This document shows positions 13,800 through 21,492 of a stretch of DNA of 53,607 bases, one piece after another. Position numbers and translations under genes: made by a program. The stretch's first letter is position 1; the number at the start of each line of letters is the position of its first letter. A model generated the notes under the pieces. It ran no database searches. It saw nothing but the letters and a program-made list of their open reading frames with translations, and was not told the DNA's origin. Source of the DNA: Chloroflexota bacterium (GTDB lineage Bacteria; Chloroflexota; Anaerolineae; UBA4142); NCBI GenBank assembly GCA_016219275.1, contig JACRBM010000075.1, positions 1 to 53,607 on the forward strand. Reading direction: 5' to 3'.

Positions 13800-14004
13800 C
13801 GCAGTGACAGAGTAGAGTAGATCGCGCCCTGGAATGTAGAGAGTCGTCTCGCGGCTGAAAAGACGACCCGCGCGCGGATTCGAACGACAGCTCTCGAGCG
13901 GTAAGGTTCGCTCCCTTTAGCGAGCGTCAAGGCGACAGCGATGTTGCAAAGAAAGGTGGCACCACGAGTTCCCCTCGTCCTTTCACAGGATGGGGGGATT
14001 TTTT
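13800..14004 (+). promoter_or_regulatory. T-box riboswitch controlling aspartyl-tRNA synthetase
   Basis: A T-box leader with Stem I starting GAGAG at about 13838 and closing with CTCTC at 13891-13895, an internal hairpin with arms GTCGTCT and AGACGAC, and the T-box sequence AAAGGTGGCACCACGAG at about 13952-13968. The specifier region reads GAACGACAG: an AAC (Asn) codon at 13883-13885 abuts a GAC (Asp) codon at 13886-13888, and GAC is followed by the usual purine. An intrinsic terminator that competes with the antiterminator follows. T-boxes raise expression when the matching tRNA is uncharged. Stem I is shorter than in the classical Firmicutes form. The Asp/Asn assignment fits the downstream gene. 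Confidence 0.9.
13969..14004 (+). terminator. Intrinsic terminator of the T-box
   Basis: Stem TCCCCTCGTCCT / AGGATGGGGGGA (12 bp with G-U pairs) and a T6 run. Its left arm overlaps the 3' end of the T-box sequence, as expected for a switch between terminator and antiterminator. Confidence 0.88.
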
Positions 14005-14025
14005 ATTTTCCGAAAGGGGTACGTG

Positions 14026-15327
14026 ATGCAACGAATTCGGACGACTCAATTGCGCGAACATATCGGCGAGCGCGTGATGCTCGCGGGTTGGCTGCACCAA
14101 CTGCGCGCGCTCGGCAAAATCAATTTCATCCTCGTGCGCGATGGCTTTGGCATCGCGCAGGCGACGACCCAGGATGCGAGCGCGTTGTCCGCGCTCCACG
14201 CGTTGCAGAACGAGACCGTGCTTCAAATCGCCGGCGTGGTCGCCGAAGAACCGCAAGCGCCGGGCGGCGTCGAACTGCGCGAATTAACGATCCAGGTGCT
14301 CACGCCGGTGACCGATGCGCCGCCGGTGCCGCTCAACAAACCCGTCCTGCACGCGTCGCTCGACGTGTTTCTCGATCACGCGACTGTCGCGTTGCGGCAT
14401 CCCACACGCCGCGCGCGCTTTCGTCTCGCCGCCGGCGTGATGGCGGCGTTCCGTGAATTTTTGGATGGCGAAGGATTCACCGAGATTCAATCACCCAAAC
14501 TCGTCGCGTCCGCGACTGAGAGCGGCGCGAACGTCTTTGCGGTGGATTACTTTGGACAAAAAGCGTACCTTGCGCAATCGCCCCAGTTTTACAAACAGAT
14601 CATGGTCGGTGTCTTTGAACGCGTCTTTGAAGTCGCGCCGGTCTTTCGCGCCGAGCCGCACGACACGACGCGTCACGTCAACGAGTACGTCAGTCTTGAC
14701 GTCGAGTTTGGATTTATCGAAAACCATTTTACGGTGATGCGTTTGCTCAACGCGTTGATTCGCCATATTCTCGCGCGGCTTGGCGAACGCGACGCGGCGG
14801 AGTTGCAGCTCCTCGAAGTGAAGATGCCGGACGCGCCGGAAGCTTTTCCGCACATTCATTTTCGCGACGCGCAACAATGGATTTTCGAACAACACGGTGA
14901 AGATTGTCGCGGCGAACCCGACCTCGCGCCGCAACACGAACGTTGGCTCGGCGAATGGGCGCGCGAAAAATTCAACTCGGATTTTCTGTTCGTCGTCGGT
15001 TATCCGATGGTCAAGCGACCGTTCTACACGCATCCCGATGCGAGCGATAACAAGTACTCGAACTCGTTCGATTTGTTGTTTCGCGGGACCGAACTCGTGA
15101 CCGGCGGGCAACGCTTGCATCGTTACGACGATTATCTCGCCGCGCTCGCGCGCGCGAAATATCCGGTCGAGCCGTTCGCGTACTATCTCGAAACGATGAA
15201 ACATGGCATGCCGCCGCACGGCGGATTCGCAATTGGTTTGGAACGCTTCATCATGCAGTTGTGCGGTTTGAGCAATCTGCGCGAAGCGACCTTGTTCCCG
15301 CGCGATTTGAAACGCTTGACGCCGTGA
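14026..15327 (+). CDS. aspS: Aspartyl-tRNA synthetase, archaeal type (probably non-discriminating Asp/Asn)
   Basis: A 433-residue class IIb synthetase of the short archaeal/eukaryotic AspRS type; bacterial AspRS is near 590 residues and has an insertion domain that is absent here. An N-terminal OB anticodon-binding domain spans about residues 5-105. The catalytic domain has motif 2 FRAEPHDTTRHVNEY near 205-220 and motif 3 GFAIGLERFIMQL near 404-416. The ATG at 14026 follows AAAGGGG; the longer frame starting in the terminator is rejected. Archaeal-type AspRSs are often non-discriminating and charge both tRNA-Asp and tRNA-Asn, with GatCAB then making Asn-tRNA. The adjacent AAC and GAC codons in the leader agree with that idea. 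A GNAT gene follows with a one-base overlap. Confidence 0.92.
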   Translation: MQRIRTTQLREHIGERVMLAGWLHQLRALGKINFILVRDGFGIAQATTQDASALSALHALQNETVLQIAGVVAEEPQAPGGVELRELTIQVLTPVTDAPPVPLNKPVLHASLDVFLDHATVALRHPTRRARFRLAAGVMAAFREFLDGEGFTEIQSPKLVASATESGANVFAVDYFGQKAYLAQSPQFYKQIMVGVFERVFEVAPVFRAEPHDTTRHVNEYVSLDVEFGFIENHFTVMRLLNALIRHILARLGERDAAELQLLEVKMPDAPEAFPHIHFRDAQQWIFEQHGEDCRGEPDLAPQHERWLGEWAREKFNSDFLFVVGYPMVKRPFYTHPDASDNKYSNSFDLLFRGTELVTGGQRLHRYDDYLAALARAKYPVEPFAYYLETMKHGMPPHGGFAIGLERFIMQLCGLSNLREATLFPRDLKRLTP

Positions 15328-15776
15328 TGACTTCGCCAATCGAAATTCGCGCGATCACTGCCGCGCAAGCGCGCGAACTGCGCCACGCGGTTTTGCGTCC
15401 GCATCAAAAACCGGACGAGTTGGTCTATCCCGGCGATGACGCGGCGGAAACGTTGCATGCGGGCGCGTTTCGCGCGGATGAACTGGTTGGCATCGCGACG
15501 GTGACGCGCGAAGCCGCGCCGGGCGAACACAATGCGCGCGCGTGGCGTTTGCGCGGTATGGCGACCACATCCACAGTCCGCCGGCAAGGTGTCGGGCGCG
15601 CGTTGATTGACCTGTGCGTCGCGCACATTCGCGCGTACAAAGGGGACGAGCTGTGGTGCAATGGGCGCACGTCGGCGCGCGAGTTTTACGAGGCATTGGG
15701 TTTTCGCTCAGTCGGTACCGAGTTCGATGTTCCAGTCACCGGTCCGCATTACGTGTTTCGTCGTCGGATCGAATGA
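15327..15776 (+). CDS. GNAT-family N-acetyltransferase
   Basis: A 149-residue single GNAT domain. The acetyl-CoA pyrophosphate loop is R-x-x-G-x-G-R-A-L in VRRQGVGRALIDL near residues 86-98, preceded by the L-R-G-M-A-T strand and followed by ARXFYEALGF-like YEALGF near 122-127. The substrate is unknown. The start ATG overlaps the AspRS stop (TGATG), so it should be translated after AspRS and come under the same T-box control. That makes an amino-acid-related substrate conceivable, but this is only inference. Confidence 0.88.
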   Translation: MTSPIEIRAITAAQARELRHAVLRPHQKPDELVYPGDDAAETLHAGAFRADELVGIATVTREAAPGEHNARAWRLRGMATTSTVRRQGVGRALIDLCVAHIRAYKGDELWCNGRTSAREFYEALGFRSVGTEFDVPVTGPHYVFRRRIE

Positions 15777-15787
15777 GGCAAAAATAA

Positions 15788-15818
15788 AGCGTTCACTGGC
15801 AATATGCAAGTGAACGCT
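15788..15818 (-). terminator. Terminator for the RRM gene (convergent region)
   Basis: Stem AGCGTTCACT/AGTGAACGCT with an 11-base loop; on the minus strand it is followed by TTTATTTTTG. It lies between the convergent GNAT and RRM genes. Confidence 0.8.
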
Positions 15819-15849
15819 CATTGATTCGACCAGGTTTAGCGCGCGCGGT

Positions 15850-16140
15850 CTAGTAACTGCGACGTCTGCCGCCGCCGCCACCGCCGCGTTCCTCGCGCGG
15901 TCGCGCGATGGAGACGGTGATGCGCCGATTGTCGAGTTCGTGATCGTTGAACATCTCGATCGCTTTTTGCGCGTCGGCTTGCGTGGTCATTTCGACGAAC
16001 CCAAAACCTTTGGAACGACGCGTGTCGCGGTCGAGAATAAGCGTGACTTGTTTGATTTCACCGGCTTGGCTGAACAGTTGGCGCAGATCATCTTCGGTTG
16101 TGTTGTAAGACAAATTGCCCACATACAATTTTGATTCCAT
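15850..16140 (-). CDS. Single RRM RNA-binding protein with glycine/arginine tail
   Basis: A 96-residue protein: one RNA-recognition motif (residues 3-81) with RNP2 LYVGNL at 5-10 and RNP1 KGFGFVEM at 44-51, then a short Gly-rich/Arg tail ending GGRRRSY. It resembles the small RNA-binding proteins of cyanobacteria and other bacteria, which are often cold-induced and bind RNA as chaperones. An AGGAG site precedes the ATG. It is monocistronic, with a terminator downstream. Confidence 0.93.
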   Translation of the reverse strand: MESKLYVGNLSYNTTEDDLRQLFSQAGEIKQVTLILDRDTRRSKGFGFVEMTTQADAQKAIEMFNDHELDNRRITVSIARPREERGGGGGGRRRSY

Positions 16141-16242
16141 TCTGGAATCTCCTTTGATTTGGATAGAATGCTGGGCACTCCATCCCAGAATTGATAGACG
16201 CGGCTGGGCGCGTTATCCAAACGACACGTTCTTTGTGTACGC

Positions 16243-16743
16243 TTACGTCATAAAATGTTGTTTCCCCTCCAGCAACAGCGCGTCAATTTCCGCGCTGGTC
16301 TCTATGGACGAGATGCCTGCCGCCGCCGCCCATTCCTGTTCGAGTTTCTCGCGGGCTTTGAGCAAGGTCGTCGTATCTACCTGGGTCAGTCGTTTATGCC
16401 ATCCGCGCGCCGTCAAGTCGCGCACGAGTTGGCACACGATTTGCAGCGAACCTTCTTTCAACTGATTCGTCATCGCCACGCGCCGTTTGGTGTGATCATC
16501 GTCGAGCGTTGTCGGGCGGCTTTTCAGCACGCTCCGATAGCGCGCCAGATCGCGTTTGGAAGTAAGGTGGCGCAAGCCAATTGTTAGATGCGCTTCGACC
16601 GGCACCCACACCGTGCTGTGTTCCATTGTGATCTGATAATACATTCGCGCTTGGTGACCGATGAGTTCATTTTCTGCAATTGCCACAATATGCCCAACGC
16701 CGTGGACCGGATGAAAGACGGTGTCTCCTACTTGGAATTCCAT
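16243..16743 (-). CDS. CarD/CdnL-type transcriptional regulator
   Basis: A 166-residue CarD-family protein. The N-terminal 60 residues are the Tudor-like RNA-polymerase-interacting domain (F-x-V-G-D-x-V-x-H-P-x-H-G-V-G near residues 3-16, and the PVEAHLTIGLR end near 48-58). The remainder is a helical domain with basic segments that contacts DNA at the upstream edge of the open bubble. CarD/CdnL proteins stabilise open promoter complexes, notably on rRNA genes. Its ATG follows a GAGGAG-like site. A minus-strand TATAAT at 16842-16837 may be its -10 element, and a small hairpin lies in the leader. Confidence 0.9.
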   Translation of the reverse strand: MEFQVGDTVFHPVHGVGHIVAIAENELIGHQARMYYQITMEHSTVWVPVEAHLTIGLRHLTSKRDLARYRSVLKSRPTTLDDDHTKRRVAMTNQLKEGSLQIVCQLVRDLTARGWHKRLTQVDTTTLLKAREKLEQEWAAAAGISSIETSAEIDALLLEGKQHFMT

Positions 16744-16772
16744 ACGCTACTCCTCGCGGATAAACAACAACA

Positions 16773-16798
16773 CCGCCAGCCCATAAGAGGTCTGGCGG
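16773..16798. repeat. Small hairpin in the CarD leader
   Basis: Arms CCGCCAG and CTGGCGG flank a 12-base loop, 30 bases upstream of the CarD start codon. It might be a leader structure or an operator; it has no T-run. Confidence 0.4.
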
Positions 16799-16911
16799 CA
16801 TTAAACTCACCGCAATCCTATTACGTTACTGCGCTGATTATACCATAAATCGCGCTAATAAGCACATTCCTTATTTGCCATTCTGTCGCAAATTAGTAGA
16901 ATAGACGCATT

Positions 16912-18390
16912 ATGCTTTTCAACCGATCAAGAATTTTCGTTATCGCGTTCGCCGCGCTGTTCATCCTCGTCGCGTGCAACGCGCCCCAGCCCTCTGCCGA
17001 CCCAGCCGATCCTCCTCCGCCGGCGATCACGCGCGTTGCGGTCGTGACCACAGCCACTCCCGCGGTGACGCCTACGCCATTTTCGACGACGATCATTGAA
17101 CGATACGTCGTTCGGAATGGCGATACCTTGGGTGGCATCTCGTTACGTTACAATATCGCGGTTGAAGATTTGATGCGGCTCAACAATCTCACCGATCCGA
17201 ATTCGCTCAAGATCGGTCAAGTGCTCAAGATCAAACTCGACGTGCCGCGCCTCGCGCCGAGTGAAAAATTACTACCCGATAGCGAAGTGGTCTACAGTCC
17301 GGCGTACGCGGGCTTTGATGTCGCCGCAACGGCAAATCAGTACGGGGGTTACCTCGCGGCGTACCGCGAAAAAGTCGAAGGCGATGTGCTGACCGGCGCG
17401 CAGATTATTCAACTCGTCGCAGAACGCTACAGTGTGGGACCGCGCGTGTTGCTCGCATTGCTCGAATTTCAAAGCGGCTGGGTCACCGGCTCGTCGCCCA
17501 CGCAACAACAAATCACGTATCCGATGGGTCACGTGGACGCGATTCGGCAAGGTCTGTTCTTCCAAGCGAGTTGGGCGGCGAATCATCTGAACGAAGGGTA
17601 CTACGGAGTCATTTCCGGACGACTGGCGGCGTACCGTTTCAAAGATCGCTCGCGTGCGCGCCTCGTGCCAACGCTCAACCCAGGAACCATCGCCGTGCAA
17701 AATCTTTTTGCGCTCGATTCGTCCTGGGAACAGTTTCAACCGCAAATCGGTCCCGATGGATTTATCGCGACGTATCGCAAACTGTTCGGCGATCCGTTCG
17801 CGCGCGCGATTGAACCGCTCGTTCCACCCGACTTGAAACAGCCGACCTGGCGTTTGCCGTGGAGCGATGGCGAACTGTGGTACTTTACCGGTGGATCGCA
17901 CGGCGGCTGGGGCGATCAGTCCGCGTGGGCGGCGATTGATTTCGCGCCGCGCGACACCGCGAACAGTTGCATCGCTTCGCGGATGTGGGCGGTATCTGCC
18001 GCGCCGGGCAAGGTAGTTCGCGTCGAGAAAGGGCGCGTGATGATTTCGTTGAGCAACAATGATTTCCAAGGTGTCGGGTGGACGCTGCTGTATTTGCACA
18101 TTGCGACGAATGGACGCGTGACGGCGGGCGCCACCGTCAACGCCGGCGACCGCATCGGGCATCCATCGTGTGAAGGCGGCGACTCGGAAGCGAGCCACGT
18201 TCATATGGCGCGACTCTACAACGGTCAGTGGATCGGCGTTGACGCGATGCCATTCGTGTTATCCGGTTGGAAAGCGATTGCGGGAGCACAAGAGTACGAA
18301 GGCACGATGACGCGCGGCAATGAAACGCGCGAGGCGTGCAATTGTCGCGATGATCCGAAGAATGGAATTATCGCGGACGGAAACAAATAA
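16912..18390 (+). CDS. Lipoprotein with LysM and M23-type domain (cell-wall hydrolase-like)
   Basis: A 492-residue secreted lipoprotein. The signal peptide ends in a lipobox, FILVAC (Cys22), followed by a Pro/Thr-rich linker of about 35 residues. A LysM domain spans about 64-108 (YVVRNGDTLGGISLRYNI start). The middle region (about 130-310) is mostly helical and looks like a lytic-enzyme-like domain without a motif I can name. The C-terminal part resembles M23 metallopeptidases, with His in GGSHGG near 329, Asp in AAIDFAP near 344 and H-V-H in SHVHMARL near 425-427. All three zinc-site positions appear present. It probably acts outside the membrane on peptidoglycan. A YbjQ gene follows after a word-repeat palindrome. 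Confidence 0.85.
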   Translation: MLFNRSRIFVIAFAALFILVACNAPQPSADPADPPPPAITRVAVVTTATPAVTPTPFSTTIIERYVVRNGDTLGGISLRYNIAVEDLMRLNNLTDPNSLKIGQVLKIKLDVPRLAPSEKLLPDSEVVYSPAYAGFDVAATANQYGGYLAAYREKVEGDVLTGAQIIQLVAERYSVGPRVLLALLEFQSGWVTGSSPTQQQITYPMGHVDAIRQGLFFQASWAANHLNEGYYGVISGRLAAYRFKDRSRARLVPTLNPGTIAVQNLFALDSSWEQFQPQIGPDGFIATYRKLFGDPFARAIEPLVPPDLKQPTWRLPWSDGELWYFTGGSHGGWGDQSAWAAIDFAPRDTANSCIASRMWAVSAAPGKVVRVEKGRVMISLSNNDFQGVGWTLLYLHIATNGRVTAGATVNAGDRIGHPSCEGGDSEASHVHMARLYNGQWIGVDAMPFVLSGWKAIAGAQEYEGTMTRGNETREACNCRDDPKNGIIADGNK

Positions 18391-18462
18391 AGGATGAAAG
18401 ATGAAGGATGAAGGATGATTGTTTCTTTTTCATTCTTCATCCTTCTGCCTTCATCCTTCGGG
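18391..18462. repeat. Word-repeat palindrome (GAAGGATGA type)
   Basis: Tandem AAGGATGAA words on the left and their complement (TTCATCCTT) on the right make an imperfect hairpin between the lipoprotein stop and the YbjQ ribosome site. The same words recur at 38699-38766, 20 kb away. Confidence 0.75.
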
Positions 18463-18469
18463 AGGAACG

Positions 18470-18799
18470 ATGGAAACGACACTGGTCACAACGGCATTCG
18501 GTTTTGAAGGTTATCGTATCGCCAAACATCTCGGCGTCGTGCGCGGCATTACCGTGCGCTCGCGTAGCGTGCTTGGCAACATGGTCGGCGGAATTCAAGC
18601 GGTGTTTGGCGGCAACATTACGATCTACACCGAGTTGTGCGAACACGCGCGCGCCGAAGCGTTCGATCTGATGGTCAAGCATGCGCGCGAGATCGGCGCG
18701 AACGCGATCATCGGCATGCACTATGACGCGAACGAAGTGATGGAAGGCATCACCGAAGTGCTCGCGTACGGTACCGCCGTCGTCGTCGAGAAAAACTAG
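18470..18799 (+). CDS. YbjQ (UPF0145) family protein
   Basis: A 109-residue YbjQ-family protein, a small alpha/beta protein that assembles into pentameric rings in known structures; its function is not established. Visible hallmarks are the G-V-V-x-G-x-x-V-R-S-R-S segment near residues 23-34, the A-x-x-x-G-A-N-A-I-I-G-M-x-Y-D stretch near 72-87 and E-V-L-A-Y-G-T-A-V near 95-103. The ATG at 18470 follows GGAGGAA. It is adjacent to and in line with the DUF89 gene two bases later, so the two are probably co-transcribed. Confidence 0.9.
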   Translation: METTLVTTAFGFEGYRIAKHLGVVRGITVRSRSVLGNMVGGIQAVFGGNITIYTELCEHARAEAFDLMVKHAREIGANAIIGMHYDANEVMEGITEVLAYGTAVVVEKN

Positions 18800-18801
18800 A
18801 C

Positions 18802-20001
18802 GTGTTGCCGTTGCCACCCCTATTGCTCACATCCGAGCCGAACTCGTTCGCGCAACGCACGATGCAGCAACGCATCCCGCGCATCGTGGATGAAATCATC
18901 GCGTCGAACGACTATCCGGCGGAGATCGTCGCGCGTTTGCGCGCGTTGCGCGATGAAATCACGGATGGCGCGATTCAACTTTTGCGCGAGGACGCACCCG
19001 ATATCGAATTCTGGAACGCCTCCGCGCGCGAGCACGCGGGCAAGACCTGGCTCGACGTGCCGTGGTTTTGGGCGGAAACGTTTTTCTATCGGCGCGTGCT
19101 TCAAGCCGTGAACTATTTCCAGCCCGGCGCGTTCGATCAGCGCGACCCGTTCGCCAATCAAAAGCAACGCGAACTCGATGCCGCGCTCGAACCCGTGCGC
19201 GTCGCGCTGAACCAACTGCCATCCCAGGATGCCGAGCGATTTCGTGCGTTGATGCACGCGGATTTGTGGGGCAATCGCGTAGACCTGAGTTTGTGGGGGT
19301 CGGCGGGTGTCGGCGCGGTGCGCGGGGTGCGCCAGGATGAGCGCGATAATTTGCTCGTGGACGACACGGCGCGCGTGCTCGAACATCTAACCCGCCCCCC
19401 GCTCCCTTTCAGGGAGAGGGACGGGGTGAGGGTAGATTTCATCTGCGACAATGCCGGCGCGGAATTGTTATTCGATCTCGTCTTCGCCGATTTTCTATTG
19501 ACGGCGCGATTCGCGACGACGATCACGCTGCATCTCAAAGCGCAACCATTTTACGTATCGGACGCGATGATCAAGGATGTCGAGCACACGCGCGCGACGT
19601 TGGCGCAATCACCCGCGCCGGAACTGCGCGCTCTCGCGGCGCGACTCGAACAGGCGCGGGTTGAGACGCGGCTAAATTTGGCGGAGCATCCGTTCTGGAC
19701 GACGTATCATTTCTTTCGCGATTTTCCCGCCGATGTACGCGCGATGCTGGGACATGCGCACCTGGTGATTTCAAAAGGCGACGCGAATTATCGGCGGCTC
19801 GTCGGCGACTATCACTGGGATCCGACAATGCCCTTTGCCGAGGCGGTAGAATACTTTCCCGCGCCGGTCGTCGCATTGCGAACACTCAAAGCCGCGTTGA
19901 TCGTCGGCTTGCCACCGGGACGCGCGGAGGAATTGCGCGCGCAGGATGCCGAGTGGCTCGTCAATGGCAAACGCGGCGTGATTCAGTTCGCACCGCGCTG
20001 A
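18802..20001 (+). CDS. DUF89/ARMT1-like damage-control phosphatase
   Basis: A 399-residue protein of the DUF89 (ARMT1-like, subfamily III) metal-dependent phosphatase family, whose members remove damaged or surplus phosphometabolites such as hexose phosphates. The N-terminal helical region begins L-P-L-P-P-L-L and S-F-A-x-R-T-M, typical of this subfamily. Metal ligands are expected in CDNAGAELLFDL (about residue 214) and SKGDANYRRL (about 324); RTLKAALIVGL near 359 is another conserved block. The start is GTG two bases after the YbjQ stop. Residues about 196-211 (R-P-P-L-P-F-R-E-R-D-G-V-R) are encoded by a C-rich/G-rich palindrome inserted in frame, just before the first metal motif. Confidence 0.85.
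   Translation: MLPLPPLLLTSEPNSFAQRTMQQRIPRIVDEIIASNDYPAEIVARLRALRDEITDGAIQLLREDAPDIEFWNASAREHAGKTWLDVPWFWAETFFYRRVLQAVNYFQPGAFDQRDPFANQKQRELDAALEPVRVALNQLPSQDAERFRALMHADLWGNRVDLSLWGSAGVGAVRGVRQDERDNLLVDDTARVLEHLTRPPLPFRERDGVRVDFICDNAGAELLFDLVFADFLLTARFATTITLHLKAQPFYVSDAMIKDVEHTRATLAQSPAPELRALAARLEQARVETRLNLAEHPFWTTYHFFRDFPADVRAMLGHAHLVISKGDANYRRLVGDYHWDPTMPFAEAVEYFPAPVVALRTLKAALIVGLPPGRAEELRAQDAEWLVNGKRGVIQFAPR
19387..19432. repeat. GC-rich palindrome inside the DUF89 gene
   Basis: CTAACCCGCCCCCCGCTCCC on the left and GGGAGAGGGACGGGGTGAGG on the right form a hairpin. This type of repeat is common between bacterial genes, but here it is read in frame within a coding region. Confidence 0.75.
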
Positions 20002-20016
20002 TCGTATCAAATAAAC

Positions 20017-20047
20017 GAATCCAGGATTCTCCAAGGAACCTGGATTC
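20017..20047. terminator. Terminator-like hairpin after DUF89
   Basis: Arms GAATCCAGG and CCTGGATTC. No clear T-run follows, so termination is uncertain. It shares the AATCCAGG word with the hairpin at 1925-1959. Confidence 0.45.
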
Positions 20048-20103
20048 TGGCGAAGGTTGTCAATGCAAGTGTCTCGATAAAATAACATTCTCGGAGGAGT
20101 CGT

Positions 20104-21186
20104 ATGGCAAAAGCAAAAAGTCGCAAAGTACGCGTGGCAATCATCGGCGTGGGTAACTGCGCCAGTTCATTCGTGCAGGGCGTTCATTATTATCAAGACG
20201 CGCCGGTGGATACGCCAGTGCCCGGCTTGATGCACGTCAACCTGGCTGGGTATCACGTCGGCGATATTGAAATCGTCGCCGCGTTCGACATTGACAAGAA
20301 CAAGGTCGGCAAAGACCTGGCGGACGCGATTTACACCAAGCCGAACAATACCCTCAAGTTCGCCGACGTGCCCAAGACGGGAGTCAGGGTGCATCGTGGA
20401 ATGACGCACGATGGGCTGGGCAAATATCTGTCCCAGGTCATCGAAAAAGCGCCGGGTCCAACGGACGATGTGGTCGGTATTTTGAAAGCGACGAAAGCGG
20501 ACGTCGTGATCAACTATTTGCCGGTCGGTTCGGAAGAAGCGACCAAGTGGTACGTCGAGCAGGTGCTCGAAGCGGGGTGCGCGTTCGTCAACTGCATTCC
20601 GGTTTTTATCGCGCGCGAAAAATATTGGCAGAAACGGTTTGAGGATCGCGGCTTGCCGGTAATCGGCGACGACATCAAATCCCAGGTCGGCGCGACGATC
20701 ACGCACCGCGTGCTCACGCGCCTGTTCGCCGAGCGTGGCGTGCGCGTGGATCGCACGTTCCAACTCAATTTTGGCGGCAACACCGATTTCATGAACATGC
20801 TCGAACGCGAACGGCTCGAATCGAAAAAAATTTCCAAGACGAACGCGGTCACTTCGATGCTCGATTACCCACTCGATCCGGACAATGTGCACGTCGGTCC
20901 GAGCGATTACGTGCCCTGGCTCACCGATCGCAAGTGGGCGTACATTCGCATCGAAGGCACGACCTTTGGCGATGTGCCGCTGAACATCGAACTGAAACTT
21001 GAAGTCTGGGATTCGCCGAACAGCGCGGGCGTGGTGATTGACGCGGTGCGCTGCGCGAAAATCGCGCTCGAGCGCGGCATGAAAGGCGCGGTCGTCGCGC
21101 CGAGCGCGTACTTTATGAAGTCGCCGCCCAAGCAAATTCCCGACGACGAAGCGCACGCGTTGGTCGAGGAGTTCATTCGCAAATAG
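20104..21186 (+). CDS. ino1: Myo-inositol-1-phosphate synthase
   Basis: A 360-residue inositol-3-phosphate synthase of the short bacterial/archaeal type. It converts glucose-6-phosphate to inositol-phosphate with NAD as internal cofactor, the entry to phosphatidylinositol, mycothiol-like or di-inositol-phosphate compounds. The NAD-binding motif [10 protein letters not shown] is at residues 13-22. Further hallmarks are [14 protein letters not shown] near 139, [15 protein letters not shown] near 196-210, [11 protein letters not shown] near 226 and [20 protein letters not shown] near 298-317. The ATG follows GGAGGAG. It is monocistronic, with a palindrome and a terminator downstream. Confidence 0.95.
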   Translation: MAKAKSRKVRVAIIGVGNCASSFVQGVHYYQDAPVDTPVPGLMHVNLAGYHVGDIEIVAAFDIDKNKVGKDLADAIYTKPNNTLKFADVPKTGVRVHRGMTHDGLGKYLSQVIEKAPGPTDDVVGILKATKADVVINYLPVGSEEATKWYVEQVLEAGCAFVNCIPVFIAREKYWQKRFEDRGLPVIGDDIKSQVGATITHRVLTRLFAERGVRVDRTFQLNFGGNTDFMNMLERERLESKKISKTNAVTSMLDYPLDPDNVHVGPSDYVPWLTDRKWAYIRIEGTTFGDVPLNIELKLEVWDSPNSAGVVIDAVRCAKIALERGMKGAVVAPSAYFMKSPPKQIPDDEAHALVEEFIRK

Positions 21187-21191
21187 AGCGA

Positions 21192-21232
21192 GTAGACCTT
21201 CCAGGCGCTTGCGCGAAACCTGGAAGGTCTAC
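21192..21232. repeat. Perfect 14-bp inverted repeat after ino1
   Basis: GTAGACCTTCCAGG and CCTGGAAGGTCTAC around a 13-base loop, 6 bases after the ino1 stop. It lacks a T-run; a factor-independent terminator proper follows at 21337. Confidence 0.7.
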
Positions 21233-21286
21233 GTTGAATGAGAACAAATGGTCTAGCAACACAGAGCAACGCATAGCAGGATGGGT

Positions 21287-21316
21287 TATCCCACAGTATC
21301 CCACACATATCCCACA
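21287..21316. repeat. Three TATCCCACA iterons at 10-11 bp spacing
   Basis: TATCCCACA at 21287, 21297 and 21308. The spacing equals one helical turn, so one protein type could bind them on one face. They resemble DnaA boxes (TTATCCACA) with an extra C. This gap (21187-21492) contains no convincing gene. Confidence 0.6.
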
Positions 21317-21336
21317 CGCGCTTGAGCATCGTAGAG

Positions 21337-21363
21337 CCACGCCGACCAACGCGTGGTTTTTTA
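21337..21363 (+). terminator. Intrinsic terminator, plus strand
   Basis: Stem CCACGC/GCGTGG with an 8-base loop, followed by TTTTTTATT. Probably the end of the ino1 transcript. Confidence 0.7.
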
Positions 21364-21450
21364 TTGCTTGAGCGTGTCCCAGCCCGGCGCGAGCGACACG
21401 AGCAACGTCAATCCCAGGATCGCGAGCGAAACAGGCAGAGTGAATTCGCT

Positions 21451-21486
21451 AAAAACCCAGGTTTCCCGAAGAAACCCGGATTTTTT
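21451..21486 (-). terminator. Intrinsic terminator of the glycine-cleavage transcription unit
   Basis: Minus-strand stem AATCCGGGTTTC / GAAACCTGGGTT with a short loop, followed by TTTTTA. It lies just past the stop codon of the last gene of the minus-strand run. Confidence 0.7.
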
Positions 21487-21492
21487 CTTGAC

